A DNA stretch of 64,000 nt from positions 2,054,648 through 2,118,647 of the forward strand of contig NZ_KE150412.1 in the NCBI RefSeq assembly GCF_000411255.1, given 5' to 3'. The notes under the pieces are model-generated. The model saw only the letters and a program-made list of their open reading frames with translations, ran no database searches and had not been told where the DNA came from. Numbering within the stretch: position 1 is the first letter of the stretch; each line of letters opens with the position of its first letter. A program made the position numbers and the translations under genes. Source of the DNA: Paenibacillus sp. HGH0039. GTDB taxonomy: Bacteria > Bacillota > Bacilli > Paenibacillales > NBRC-103111. Positions 56,229-64,000 of the stretch are shown here, piece after piece.

Positions 56229-56331
56229 CCCAGTACTCTCCTTTTTTTACAAGTGCTCCTTTTATATCGGTCTTGCGGCACGAGTTTTGAAGGATTTGGC
56301 TGAGAAAAACACATTAAACAAACGTCCCGCT

Positions 56332-57045
56332 TCAAGCAAGGCTTCCCTGACGGGACTTCCAATCCCGGTAACGCTCCGTAATAATCGGCTCGATGATCCG
56401 GTAGTTCTCAAGCGAATCCTCCGCGTGGTAGATCGTCGGCAAACCTGCCGCCAACACATTCGTGTAATCGACGGCCGTATAAACATCGTTGCGGATATCG
56501 AGGTATTCGCGGGCAAACGCCTCCGCTTCCTCCGACAATTCCTTCGAGCTGAACACACCGTCCCAGTTGGTACGATAAAACTCGGCGCCGGTCATTTCAT
56601 CCCGTTTGACAAGCTCGATCTCCGGCGCATCTTCCTTGCGGCTTCGTTTGTTGGTGAGATCGTTTTTAATCAGCCAGGCAATGAACATCCCCGTCGGCAC
56701 GTAGGCCTGGAACCTATCCAGCTCGGACGGAAAATCCCCTTCATAGTGCCATTTCGCCTTATCGAATACGACGATTTCTTTTTCCGGTATTTGAAATAAA
56801 ACGTCCCTCGGTTCCTCGACAAATCCTTTGCTTTTCAGTTCACCGGCCAGCTCTTCCATCCGCTTGATCGCTTCACCCTTAGTAGGGTAGGGCTCGTAGA
56901 CGGGATTCATCGTTTTCTTGTCGGCATATAACCGGCCCTTAACGATATTAATGATACAAACTTGCGTTGCTTCCGTAAGCATCAGATGGTAATAGGTTTT
57001 GAAGGTTTTTCCCTGTTTCGTGAGTACGGTTTCGATCTTGTCCAT
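56332..57045 (-). CDS. Hypothetical protein, WGR-like N-terminus
   Basis: 237 residues, no signal peptide. Residues 1-78 (KTFKTYYHLMLTEATQVC to LAGELKSKGF) have the strand-helix order of a WGR-type domain but lack the W-G-R residues. Residues 90-235 (VFDKAKWHYEGDFPSELDRF, GMFIAWLIKNDL) form a second domain that I have seen as a DUF in Firmicutes but cannot name surely. Function unknown. Confidence 0.7.
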   Translation of the reverse strand: MDKIETVLTKQGKTFKTYYHLMLTEATQVCIINIVKGRLYADKKTMNPVYEPYPTKGEAIKRMEELAGELKSKGFVEEPRDVLFQIPEKEIVVFDKAKWHYEGDFPSELDRFQAYVPTGMFIAWLIKNDLTNKRSRKEDAPEIELVKRDEMTGAEFYRTNWDGVFSSKELSEEAEAFAREYLDIRNDVYTAVDYTNVLAAGLPTIYHAEDSLENYRIIEPIITERYRDWKSRQGSLA

Positions 57046-57122
57046 TTTGTCACCTCGGTGTATCGTTGGGAATTGAAAAGTTTACAGGATGCGAGTTAAG
57101 ATGCGCTCCCCTTTAAACGTTC

Positions 57123-57839
57123 TTAACGTTCCAGAAGAGAATGCATGACGGCAACAATTTTTTGTTTACTCACCGGTTCGGCATGTCCGACTACACACGT
57201 ATCAAAATCATATCCTTCAATCGCTGTAAGTAAAGAACGCAATTTATCTTTATCCAAGTAGCAATCCTTATAATAATCCACTCCAACAGCATCGCCGATA
57301 AATAGTACTCGTTCTTGGGGCACCAATATGCAGACGGAATCGTCACTATGCGGAGAGGTTACATGATGTAATTGTGCCGTAATGGCTCCCAGATCGATTT
57401 CCATAGTTCCGTTAAAAGAGATGTCCGAAGTCACCACTCTTATATCCGATAGCGAAGGGTACTCATTCCGAATACAGGTATCCGCAAATTCAATCTCAAC
57501 CCCTGACGCTAATCTCTTTTTCATCTCAGTATCTGTCCATTCCCACTTAGCTTGTTTCGCTAGTTTATCATTCGTTTTTTCGTGGGCAATGGTCATCCCC
57601 TCCACCGCATGCATCCCGAAAGTATGATCCCAGTGCCAATGCGTAATCGCAACGATTTCCGGTTCTCTTAATCCTTCCTTACGTACAGCTTCATTAAATG
57701 ATGCAACATGAAATTTAGAATTGCCCGAGTCCACCATTAAAGAACGCTTTTGCCCATTAATATAACCGAGAACCGGTCTATCGGACTCTTTGCTGAACAT
57801 TGTATAAAAAACACGATCCGTTAGTCGTCTTAACTCCAT
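57123..57839 (-). CDS. Metallo-beta-lactamase-fold hydrolase
   Basis: 238 residues. The metal-binding motif THWHWDH at about 66-72, a later His (SPHSDDS near 163), the Asp in FIGDAVG near 179 and the His in VVGHAEP near 217 complete a two-metal site. No signal peptide. It resembles the glyoxalase II/quorum-quenching-like subgroup in size, but substrate is not predictable. It is not a classical antibiotic beta-lactamase. Confidence 0.88.
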   Translation of the reverse strand: MELRRLTDRVFYTMFSKESDRPVLGYINGQKRSLMVDSGNSKFHVASFNEAVRKEGLREPEIVAITHWHWDHTFGMHAVEGMTIAHEKTNDKLAKQAKWEWTDTEMKKRLASGVEIEFADTCIRNEYPSLSDIRVVTSDISFNGTMEIDLGAITAQLHHVTSPHSDDSVCILVPQERVLFIGDAVGVDYYKDCYLDKDKLRSLLTAIEGYDFDTCVVGHAEPVSKQKIVAVMHSLLER

Positions 57840-58010
57840 ACAATAAACCCTCCTAATTATATACGTATTTATTATTACTTTTCCTTTATAAGTAACTTTT
57901 TTTGTATCGATTGCGTTTATATCTACGAATTATACAAATCAAACGCCGGGGTGAACTATGAAAATATTAGACGGTCTCTAGCTTCCCAAAAGGAGGGGTT
58001 AGAGAACCAA

Positions 58011-58298
58011 ATGAGCAGAAGTGTAAAAAAGTCGCCGGTATTTAAAGACCAGCAGCACCTAAACACCGGCTGGACCAAACGGCAGGCCGGCAAAGCGGTA
58101 CGCCGCTTTAGAGGCGTCGTTCAAAACGGGAAGTGGTACCGGAAATTGTACTGCCCCTGGAATATTTGCGACTACCGTTCCTACCAAACAAAGCAGCAAG
58201 CGGTACATGAATGGGAAACATCGAAGTGGCTAAGAGAACAATTATTGACTCATACCGAAGTTATAAAAGACTGGGAAAAGTTTCATAAGAGAAAATAA
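58011..58298 (+). CDS. Small basic hypothetical protein
   Basis: 95 residues from ATG 58011 (AGGAGGGG about 12 bases upstream); GTG 57951 would add 20 residues but spans that site. Very basic, with Trp/Tyr-rich segments (NGKWYRKLYCPWNICDYRSY), suggesting nucleic-acid or protein binding. No family recognised. Confidence 0.6.
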   Translation: MSRSVKKSPVFKDQQHLNTGWTKRQAGKAVRRFRGVVQNGKWYRKLYCPWNICDYRSYQTKQQAVHEWETSKWLREQLLTHTEVIKDWEKFHKRK

Positions 58299-58337
58299 GC
58301 GCAGGCACCGGCTAGGGAAGCCCGGCGCTTGCGCTTT
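58298..58337. terminator. Convergent terminator
   Basis: AAGCGCAGGCACCGG and CCGGCGCTTGCGCTT pair with two mismatches and end in TTTT. It overlaps the stop codons of the converging genes. Confidence 0.7.
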
Positions 58338-59589
58338 TCATCCAAAGATCACGGATATCCGGATTGCAATCATATCTGATTTCATCCCGCAAAGAGGCAG
58401 GCAGAATGTGATTGGCCAACATAATTTCTACAGCTCGCCGTCTGCAAAGGGTGCAAAGCCCTTTATGATACAGTTCGATCATAATCTTTTGACACGTTGC
58501 TGTAGGATGGTTCTCAAAAATGTCGACCATGTCCAACTCCATGTTATGAAACGAGTGCTTGTGATGCTTCTTAAAAGCAATACGCTCCAATAGCGGCAGA
58601 TCATTCTCCTCATAATTAAGAGTGAATAGTTCCAACGCCTCCATCTCTGTCTCCCGTTGATGGATCAATTCGACTGCAAGCCGATGGATACGCTCGTCCT
58701 TCAAATTGCGAAGTGCATGAATGGCCGCTGAACGCAGACGTTTATTTCCGGATTGTGCCAGCTCTATAATTTTTTGCGGGTCAAGTGGAAAAGCCGTTTT
58801 GGCGAATATAAACAAATAAGCTTCCAGCTTCTTCGGATGCTCTTCTTTCAATAAGTCATCGGCAGCTTTAAACAGGTCTTCCTTAGACGCATGCATGCCC
58901 CATCTAATGTAAGGGTACCGGGCTTTTTCACCCGCTTCAATGGAGGATTTAAATTCATCATAGGAAAGAGCCTTTCGGCCGTTTAACAGAGAGTAATCAT
59001 CCTCGTCCCGGAGCGCTGATTGATAAAAAGCCTGAATTCTTTCGTCATTCGCGCTTTCTTCCAGGAGAGCCGCTGCTTTTTCCTCGCCTAGAAACTCCTT
59101 GGCAAATTCCCATACGAAAGTACCCCCTTCATAGCCGGAAGACAATATCCGTTTGCCGACCTCTTTTGCCACAAACAAAAAACCTCGTGCTCCCTCGGCC
59201 TCAATAATCTCTGCCCCGCCTATGAAACAATTCCATTCTTCATCGTAACGGAATCCTTTTTTCATGGCATCTACCGCTGTCGGATTACCGTGAGAAGCAA
59301 AAATTTTCGCTAATCGATACACTTGCAGAAGGTCCCACCCGTTCACTTCGCCTCCCAAAGCATCGAGAATTCGTTCCTGCAAAATAGAGGAAGCCTTGGA
59401 GAGCTGAATGACCTCCCATAGATAGGCTTCTCTGCTCTCATCACATTGGGGATCATACGCGGTGCTCCGAATACAAGCATCCGCTATAGCATCCAGATGC
59501 CGATAAGTAAGCGCAGGGGTCTCCTTCAGATAGAGAATAATTCTTCCTAACCCGAGGGTTAATTCACGGCGAAACTTTTGAATGTGCAC
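58312..59589 (-). CDS. HEAT-repeat-like protein, unknown
   Basis: 425 residues, helical throughout. Around 250-330 short helical pairs resemble HEAT repeats (SGNKRLRSAAIHALRNLKDE, RIHRLAVELIHQ). A CTLCRRRAVE segment near the C-terminus has two cysteines. No signal peptide. Probably a protein-protein scaffold; no family name is certain. Confidence 0.75.
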   Translation of the reverse strand: MHIQKFRRELTLGLGRIILYLKETPALTYRHLDAIADACIRSTAYDPQCDESREAYLWEVIQLSKASSILQERILDALGGEVNGWDLLQVYRLAKIFASHGNPTAVDAMKKGFRYDEEWNCFIGGAEIIEAEGARGFLFVAKEVGKRILSSGYEGGTFVWEFAKEFLGEEKAAALLEESANDERIQAFYQSALRDEDDYSLLNGRKALSYDEFKSSIEAGEKARYPYIRWGMHASKEDLFKAADDLLKEEHPKKLEAYLFIFAKTAFPLDPQKIIELAQSGNKRLRSAAIHALRNLKDERIHRLAVELIHQRETEMEALELFTLNYEENDLPLLERIAFKKHHKHSFHNMELDMVDIFENHPTATCQKIMIELYHKGLCTLCRRRAVEIMLANHILPASLRDEIRYDCNPDIRDLWMKSASAGLP

Positions 59590-59919
59590 TTATCTCCTCC
59601 CGTAACACTTACTTCTAGCCTGGAATCACCTACGGGCTCCGGCTATATCGATTATAACCAGTACGATTGATCAACGTTAGAGAAGGATTGGTTATAATTT
59701 GGGATAAGAATCTACACCTGTGACTATTTGCAAAAAAATTCAATATCATCTAAAGCTGAATATGCATGCCCTCTAACAAACGTACTAGCAGTCCTCTCTA
59801 TTCTGAAGCTGTATTTATAGAGGCCCTGTTATGTAAGCTTTTATGTTAACTTTATGGACGATAGTTCTATAGTCATGGTAAAATAATCCTATCAATTCAT
59901 TTGTATAGAGGTATAAAAC
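59590..59919. other. Intergenic upstream of flagellin-like gene
   Basis: About 330 AT-rich bases. A GACGATAG near 59857 resembles a sigma-D -10 (GCCGATAT), but the spacing to a TAAA-like -35 is wrong, so no promoter is called. Confidence 0.4.
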
Positions 59920-61722
59920 ATGAAAATATCCCACAATATACCTGCTTATAGGATAAATAACACGCTGCAAAAAAATTCTAAAGCAAGTTCCAGTAGTTTG
60001 GAGAAACTTTCTTCGGGATTACGAATCAATACAGCTTCTGACGATGCTGCCGGGTTGGCCATATCCGAAAAAATGAGGGCACAGATTAGAGGGTTATATC
60101 AAGCTTCCAGGAATGTTCAGGATGGCATTTCGCTTATTCAAACCGCAGAGGGCGGTTTACAAGAGATATCGGAGATTTTACAAAGGCAAAGGGAACTGAC
60201 CATTCGAGGATTAAATGATCCCCTTACCGATGAAGACCGGCGAAAGATTGACACGGAAATCCATCAGCTTACGGATGAAATCGAAAGTCTTTCAAAGAAA
60301 ACGTCGTTTAATACGATGAACTTGTTGGCAAGAACTGATTATAAAATATTGGCTGATCGTTCAAGCAGCATCAGCGCTTTTTCGGCAAGTGATCCTCCAC
60401 CGGTATCTTCAATAAACAAAACGATCGTATTCAAACCACGGGGAACACCGGAAGAAGCAAGACATGTGATTAGTAGTTCCGATACATCTGAAACGACCCA
60501 TACATTCTCAAATACGAACAATATTACCCCCCTTGTTTTACCGGATGGAACAGAAGCATTTAATGAATATAATGTTGACACGCTAACCACAACCAAAACA
60601 GACACCAATAAGACTGTTTATGAATCGCTGACCGCTGTGAACGATCCTGAGTTTTCCAAACCTGCCTACTGGTACTCTCACGGCATGAATAAAACCAGTT
60701 TCGGACCGAGACATTCTATCGATGCATACGGTTCGATGCTGGAAGATATTGAAGTTAACGGAAGCTCGAGAGAAGTTGAATATACAAGCCGCAGCAACTC
60801 AGGCAGTGATCCCGCTTGGGATCATATGTGGTTTCCCGGTACAAACCTGTCCGTTATGAGATACAGGACTCTTTTAGCCGATAACTCGATGGAAATCAGA
60901 TATGAAATCACTAATAAAGATTCATTCAACATGAATGTTAATCTAAGTAATATAGTTAACCCCCCAGCAAATTCAGTTATCACGGGTGCGGGTGGAAGCC
61001 CGTTGGCTAATGGCCATACCGTAATAAGTCCACCCGGGGGTAGTTCCTTTAGCATGACGGGGACAGTAGCTAACGCAGGCATTCAGTTTCCGCTTGGATC
61101 TGTATCGCCAACAGAGCTTTCCATAGATAATCCCGCGGCAGGACAGCCCCAAGTAAATTTTAATTGGCAGCTAACCGTGCCTAGCGGATCAAGTGTAACT
61201 TTTGGCTTTAAATATGGCCCGTTTTCATTAAATTATGAACCGTTTGAACAAACGCAAGAAACCGTCGAAACTAAACATATTGAAACCACCGTGAATACAG
61301 ACATCACGGATATCGACTATCTTCCGCCAAAACTTACCATTCAAGCAGGAGCTAACAAAGACGAGACCCTTGTTATCCCCCTTTTCAATGTGGGCACACA
61401 GGGATTGGGCATTAAGGATTTAGGGCTGCTCCCCCCCTCCATACCGGAACAAGCATTAGCCAAAGCAGATGGAGCCATTGAAAAAGTTTTGCACTATCGA
61501 GCGATGTATGGTGCACTGCAAAACCGTATGGAACACACCTTAAACAACGTGAATAATTCTGCTGAAAATCAAATGACAGCCGAATCCCGTATTCGAGATG
61601 CAGACATGGCCAAGGAAATATCGAATATGACAAAATCCAATATGCTTATGCAAGCAGCCCAAACGATGTTGGCCCAGGCCAATCAGCATCCTCAAGCCGT
61701 GTTGCAGTTACTTAAAGGATGA
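59920..61722 (+). CDS. Flagellin-family protein with large central insert
   Basis: 600 residues from ATG 59920 (GAGGTATAAAAC). Residues 1-140 are the flagellin N-terminal D0/D1 helices (SSSSLEKLSSGLRINTASDD, NVQDGISLIQTAEGGLQEI) and 510-600 the C-terminal helix (AESRIRDADMAKEISNMTKS, then TMLAQANQHPQAVLQLL). Between lie ~370 residues of Thr/Ser/Pro-rich beta-type sequence, much more than the minimal flagellins of Bacillus. No other flagellar gene is in the window. It is probably a filament subunit with an exposed variable domain. Confidence 0.9.
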   Translation: MKISHNIPAYRINNTLQKNSKASSSSLEKLSSGLRINTASDDAAGLAISEKMRAQIRGLYQASRNVQDGISLIQTAEGGLQEISEILQRQRELTIRGLNDPLTDEDRRKIDTEIHQLTDEIESLSKKTSFNTMNLLARTDYKILADRSSSISAFSASDPPPVSSINKTIVFKPRGTPEEARHVISSSDTSETTHTFSNTNNITPLVLPDGTEAFNEYNVDTLTTTKTDTNKTVYESLTAVNDPEFSKPAYWYSHGMNKTSFGPRHSIDAYGSMLEDIEVNGSSREVEYTSRSNSGSDPAWDHMWFPGTNLSVMRYRTLLADNSMEIRYEITNKDSFNMNVNLSNIVNPPANSVITGAGGSPLANGHTVISPPGGSSFSMTGTVANAGIQFPLGSVSPTELSIDNPAAGQPQVNFNWQLTVPSGSSVTFGFKYGPFSLNYEPFEQTQETVETKHIETTVNTDITDIDYLPPKLTIQAGANKDETLVIPLFNVGTQGLGIKDLGLLPPSIPEQALAKADGAIEKVLHYRAMYGALQNRMEHTLNNVNNSAENQMTAESRIRDADMAKEISNMTKSNMLMQAAQTMLAQANQHPQAVLQLLKG

Positions 61723-61727
61723 TAGTT

Positions 61728-61757
61728 AAAAGAACCTACCTATCAGGTGGGTTCTTT
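61728..61757 (+). terminator. Terminator of flagellin gene
   Basis: AAAGAACCTACCT-ATC-AGGTGGGTTCTTT, seven bases after the stop, then TGC. Confidence 0.85.
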
Positions 61758-61949
61758 TGCTGTAGGAAAAAGAGGAGTGGAGAACTTCCTATATAAATTT
61801 CTTTCATACATCTCATCAGAATAGTATGAGTCCGCTTCATTGTGCTACAAAGTCGTAACGTCAATCAAAAATAATGGCTTCGCCGAACGTGATGCACCCC
61901 TCTCTCCTGATTAAATATTGTGGTTTCATAGGACTAAGAGTTCATAATA
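61758..61949. other. Intergenic, nothing recognised
   Basis: About 190 bases between the flagellin terminator and the tmRNA-like segment with no reading frame or RNA signal I can support. Confidence 0.35.
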
Positions 61950-62012
61950 GCGAGGGAGTCGAACCCCTATCCGAAAATATAGCCACACAGGCATTATCTT
62001 CTACAGCGTAAC
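61950..62012 (-). ncRNA. Degenerate tmRNA-3'-end-like segment
   Basis: Minus strand reads GTTACGCTGTAGAAG, then GGATAGGGGTTCGACTCCCT, resembling the tag-end and T-arm part of tmRNA genes, but the acceptor end that should be CTCCACCA is CGCTATTATG. It is not a working gene; it may be the footprint of an element that integrated at ssrA. Confidence 0.35.
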
Positions 62013-62218
62013 ATAGAGAGCAAGTCAAGTGCCCCACTCAAAATGAAGGTGGTGAGGCCCTTGGACCAATTTAATTCAACATTTTGATATATATGTTGAC
62101 ATTTAATAGCCACAATGAGTCGAAAGAAGGAGATTTTTTCTAGCTGTTGAATTTATTTGTAGGAACTTTGTTTCCCGCATACTTATGATAAAAGTCCTGG
62201 ATAGTTGAGGTGTTAGTA
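62013..62218. other. Intergenic before DUF4011 helicase
   Basis: About 200 bases, AT-rich; likely holds the promoter of the helicase gene. No clear element. Confidence 0.35.
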
Positions 62219-64000
62219 ATGGCAACAATAGATGTCCGTATAGATAAATGGAAAAAGCGACTCCTTGATTTAGGTAAGAAAAACAGACTCATTAATTATC
62301 GGGAAACCAAGCGTTCGAACATAAAGATTGTAAATCCTGATCTGTCCGAATTGTTCAGCCTACTAGTCGTGAATGAGACAACCTTAGAATTCCCTTTTTC
62401 TTTTGAAGAACTCGAAGATGATGACGATGAAGCTGCTGAGCCATTTACTTCACTTGGCGATATCCAAACTAACCAATCAATCAAAGAGCAACAGAGGACG
62501 TTAAGAAATCTTAGAAATAAAGCGAAGACAGCACTTGAAGAGCAGGGCGTCAATATCCTATACCTTACATTTGGCTTTCTCAAATGGAAGGAAAGCCTGG
62601 ACTCAGACCAAACCATCACATCACCTATCGTGCTTGTTCCCGTTACACTTACATTAGAATCCATTACGTCCCCTTTCGTCCTGCGTCTACATGAAGACGA
62701 GGTCGTTATCAACCCAACATTAAAATATAAGTTGGAGCACGAATTTGGGGTAATTCTACCTGAATTTGATGCACACGAAGAAAGCATAACAGATTATCTC
62801 ACAACCCTTAGCAAAACTGTTGTCAAAAACAAATGGGAAGTTGCCTTTGAAACGGGATTAAGCCTATTATCATTTTTGAAAATAAATATGTACGAAGACA
62901 TAGATAAGAATCAAGAAAAAATTAAGGCCCATCCCGTTCTTCTCGGGTTATCTGGAGACAGAACTCAAATCAACACACTGCCAGCTGAATTCAATCACTA
63001 TGATCATGATAAGAAAATACGTGCTATAGATACGTTTCAAGTTGTAGATGCTGATTCCAGCCAACAAGATGCCATTCTTTATTCAAAGAAGGGTGTCAGT
63101 TTTGTGCTGCAGGGCCCCCCAGGTACTGGAAAAAGCCAAACCATAACAAACATTATCGCTGAGAGTCTTGCTGAAGGTAAGCGGGTACTCTTTGTGTCTG
63201 AGAAAATGGCAGCACTTGAGGTAGTACATAAACGCCTGTCTCAGGCCGGTCTCTCAGATTTTTGTTTGACTCTACACAGCCATAAAGCCAACAAGAAAGA
63301 AGTTCTGAATGATCTTGGACGCACATTGACTTTAAATAGATTTAAGGTACATGAAGAGGCAATTTCACAGCTCGAATTGCTCGAGAGACAAAGAGAAAAA
63401 TTGAACCATTATGTTACGGAACTCCATACGATAATCCAGCCACTTAATCAATCTCTATATATGGTTAATGGGAAATTGGCAAAATTGTATGAGACCCCCG
63501 ACGTTATATTTACCATCAACAACGTTGCCGGAACCACGCTGGAACAATTGAATAGATATAAATACCTCCTGAACGAGTTATCCGAGACCATCGGAAAAAT
63601 GACCGATGATTATGCTCTTAATTCATGGAGCAATTGCAAAGTTCCCAATGTCTCTCACGAACTAAGGCATGATATAGAGACGAACCTAAGGAAGCTGTCC
63701 CCTGCCTTCGAAACATTGCTAGAGACTTTCAACAAAACGAATACAACACTTGGTTTGAATAGGGGGTCGAACTTATACGAATTAAATGATCTCATTGAGA
63801 TCCTCGATGTATCTGAGAAATCACCGGGTATTCCGATCCATTGGGTAACAACGGATGACATTTCCTCCCTTATTCAGCAAGCAGAGAAATATCTCGAGAT
63901 GAAAAAAGAGTATGAGGAATATCAAGCTCAACTGCGTAAGGTGTATCATAGCGATTACTTCACAATGCCAGCAGAAGCTAGAAAGTCACAACTCCATACA
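62219..64000 (+). CDS. DUF4011 protein with helicase-type AAA domain (3' end outside window)
   Basis: 594 codons, open at the right edge. ATG 62219 follows GAGGTGTTAGTA. Residues 1-250 are a DUF4011 region (VRIDKWKKRLLDLGKKNRLI, YRETKRSN...). At about 295-305 the SF1-type Walker A GPPGTGKSQT opens an AAA_11-like helicase core, followed by VLFVSEKMAALEVVHKRLSQ (motif Ia region) and a long coiled-coil insert. Full proteins of this type usually end with AAA_12 and DUF3320 and often lie in defence islands. Truncation prevents checking. Confidence 0.88.
   Translation, partial: MATIDVRIDKWKKRLLDLGKKNRLINYRETKRSNIKIVNPDLSELFSLLVVNETTLEFPFSFEELEDDDDEAAEPFTSLGDIQTNQSIKEQQRTLRNLRNKAKTALEEQGVNILYLTFGFLKWKESLDSDQTITSPIVLVPVTLTLESITSPFVLRLHEDEVVINPTLKYKLEHEFGVILPEFDAHEESITDYLTTLSKTVVKNKWEVAFETGLSLLSFLKINMYEDIDKNQEKIKAHPVLLGLSGDRTQINTLPAEFNHYDHDKKIRAIDTFQVVDADSSQQDAILYSKKGVSFVLQGPPGTGKSQTITNIIAESLAEGKRVLFVSEKMAALEVVHKRLSQAGLSDFCLTLHSHKANKKEVLNDLGRTLTLNRFKVHEEAISQLELLERQREKLNHYVTELHTIIQPLNQSLYMVNGKLAKLYETPDVIFTINNVAGTTLEQLNRYKYLLNELSETIGKMTDDYALNSWSNCKVPNVSHELRHDIETNLRKLSPAFETLLETFNKTNTTLGLNRGSNLYELNDLIEILDVSEKSPGIPIHWVTTDDISSLIQQAEKYLEMKKEYEEYQAQLRKVYHSDYFTMPAEARKSQLHT

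Noticed and set aside
57123-57839. Beta-lactamase resistance gene
   Set aside because: No signal peptide and motifs fit general MBL-fold hydrolases; nothing specific to antibiotic hydrolysis.

Overview
The window looks like a Paenibacillus-type Firmicute chromosome. The signs are AGGAGG ribosome-binding sites, sigma-A promoters of TTGACA/TATAAT type, a secreted protein with a copper-amine-oxidase N-terminal stalk domain, a FeuA-type iron-siderophore lipoprotein behind a perfect Fur box, and an iturin/mycosubtilin-type lipopeptide synthetase. Base composition changes along the window. The synthetase (1-11.5 kb) and the sulfur and Ro60 regions are GC-rich, while about 20-31 kb and 59-64 kb are AT-rich and carry accessory genes.

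Layout. 1-11.6 kb (minus): one giant hybrid PKS/NRPS gene, open at the left edge, with order fatty-acyl-AMP ligase, ACP, KS, ACP, aminotransferase, C, A remnant, T, C, A, T, C. 12-15 kb: LysR regulator with divergent MFS exporter, then a DinB-fold protein. 15.2-31.2 kb: accessory island holding an IS1182-type transposase remnant, a five-gene operon with a Ycf46-like AAA ATPase, a DUF4041/T5orf172 protein, a NERD nuclease-like protein, a large STAND NTPase resembling antiphage sensors, and small membrane or secreted proteins. 31.4-37 kb (minus): MarR regulator with a leader terminator, arylsulfotransferase-like protein and a sulfonate/taurine-type ABC importer. 37-42 kb: small hypothetical genes, a FlaR-like kinase, GNAT and an autoregulated TetR, and a secreted PPC-like protein.

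42.2-50.2 kb is the most striking block. A 45-residue, six-cysteine peptide gene, too short for ordinary gene finding, heads a minus-strand operon: CxxC redoxin, ABC exporter without peptidase domain, second CxxC redoxin, MauE-like membrane protein and two unknown proteins, mostly joined by ATGA overlaps. A divergent single-chain membrane kinase-receiver-HTH protein and an orphan winged-helix regulator flank it. A ~25-bp near-identical repeat occurs once on each side. I read this as a dedicated system for making and exporting a disulfide-rich peptide.

50-64 kb: amino-acid permease, iron-siderophore binding lipoprotein, a Ro60/TROVE protein preceded by three tandem Y-RNA genes (one containing a circularly permuted tRNA-like module), a lipoprotein, an MBL hydrolase, a HEAT-like protein, an isolated flagellin with a large insert, a degenerate tmRNA-3'-end-like segment, and the start of a DUF4011 helicase that runs off the right edge.

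How parts work together: the synthetase would load, extend and beta-aminate a fatty acid before peptide assembly, but its malonyl transferase is not in the window. The sulfur cluster pairs uptake with sulfate-ester chemistry. The Ro60 protein and its Y RNAs form one RNP locus. The peptide cluster combines precursor, thiol-redox machinery, exporter and sensor.
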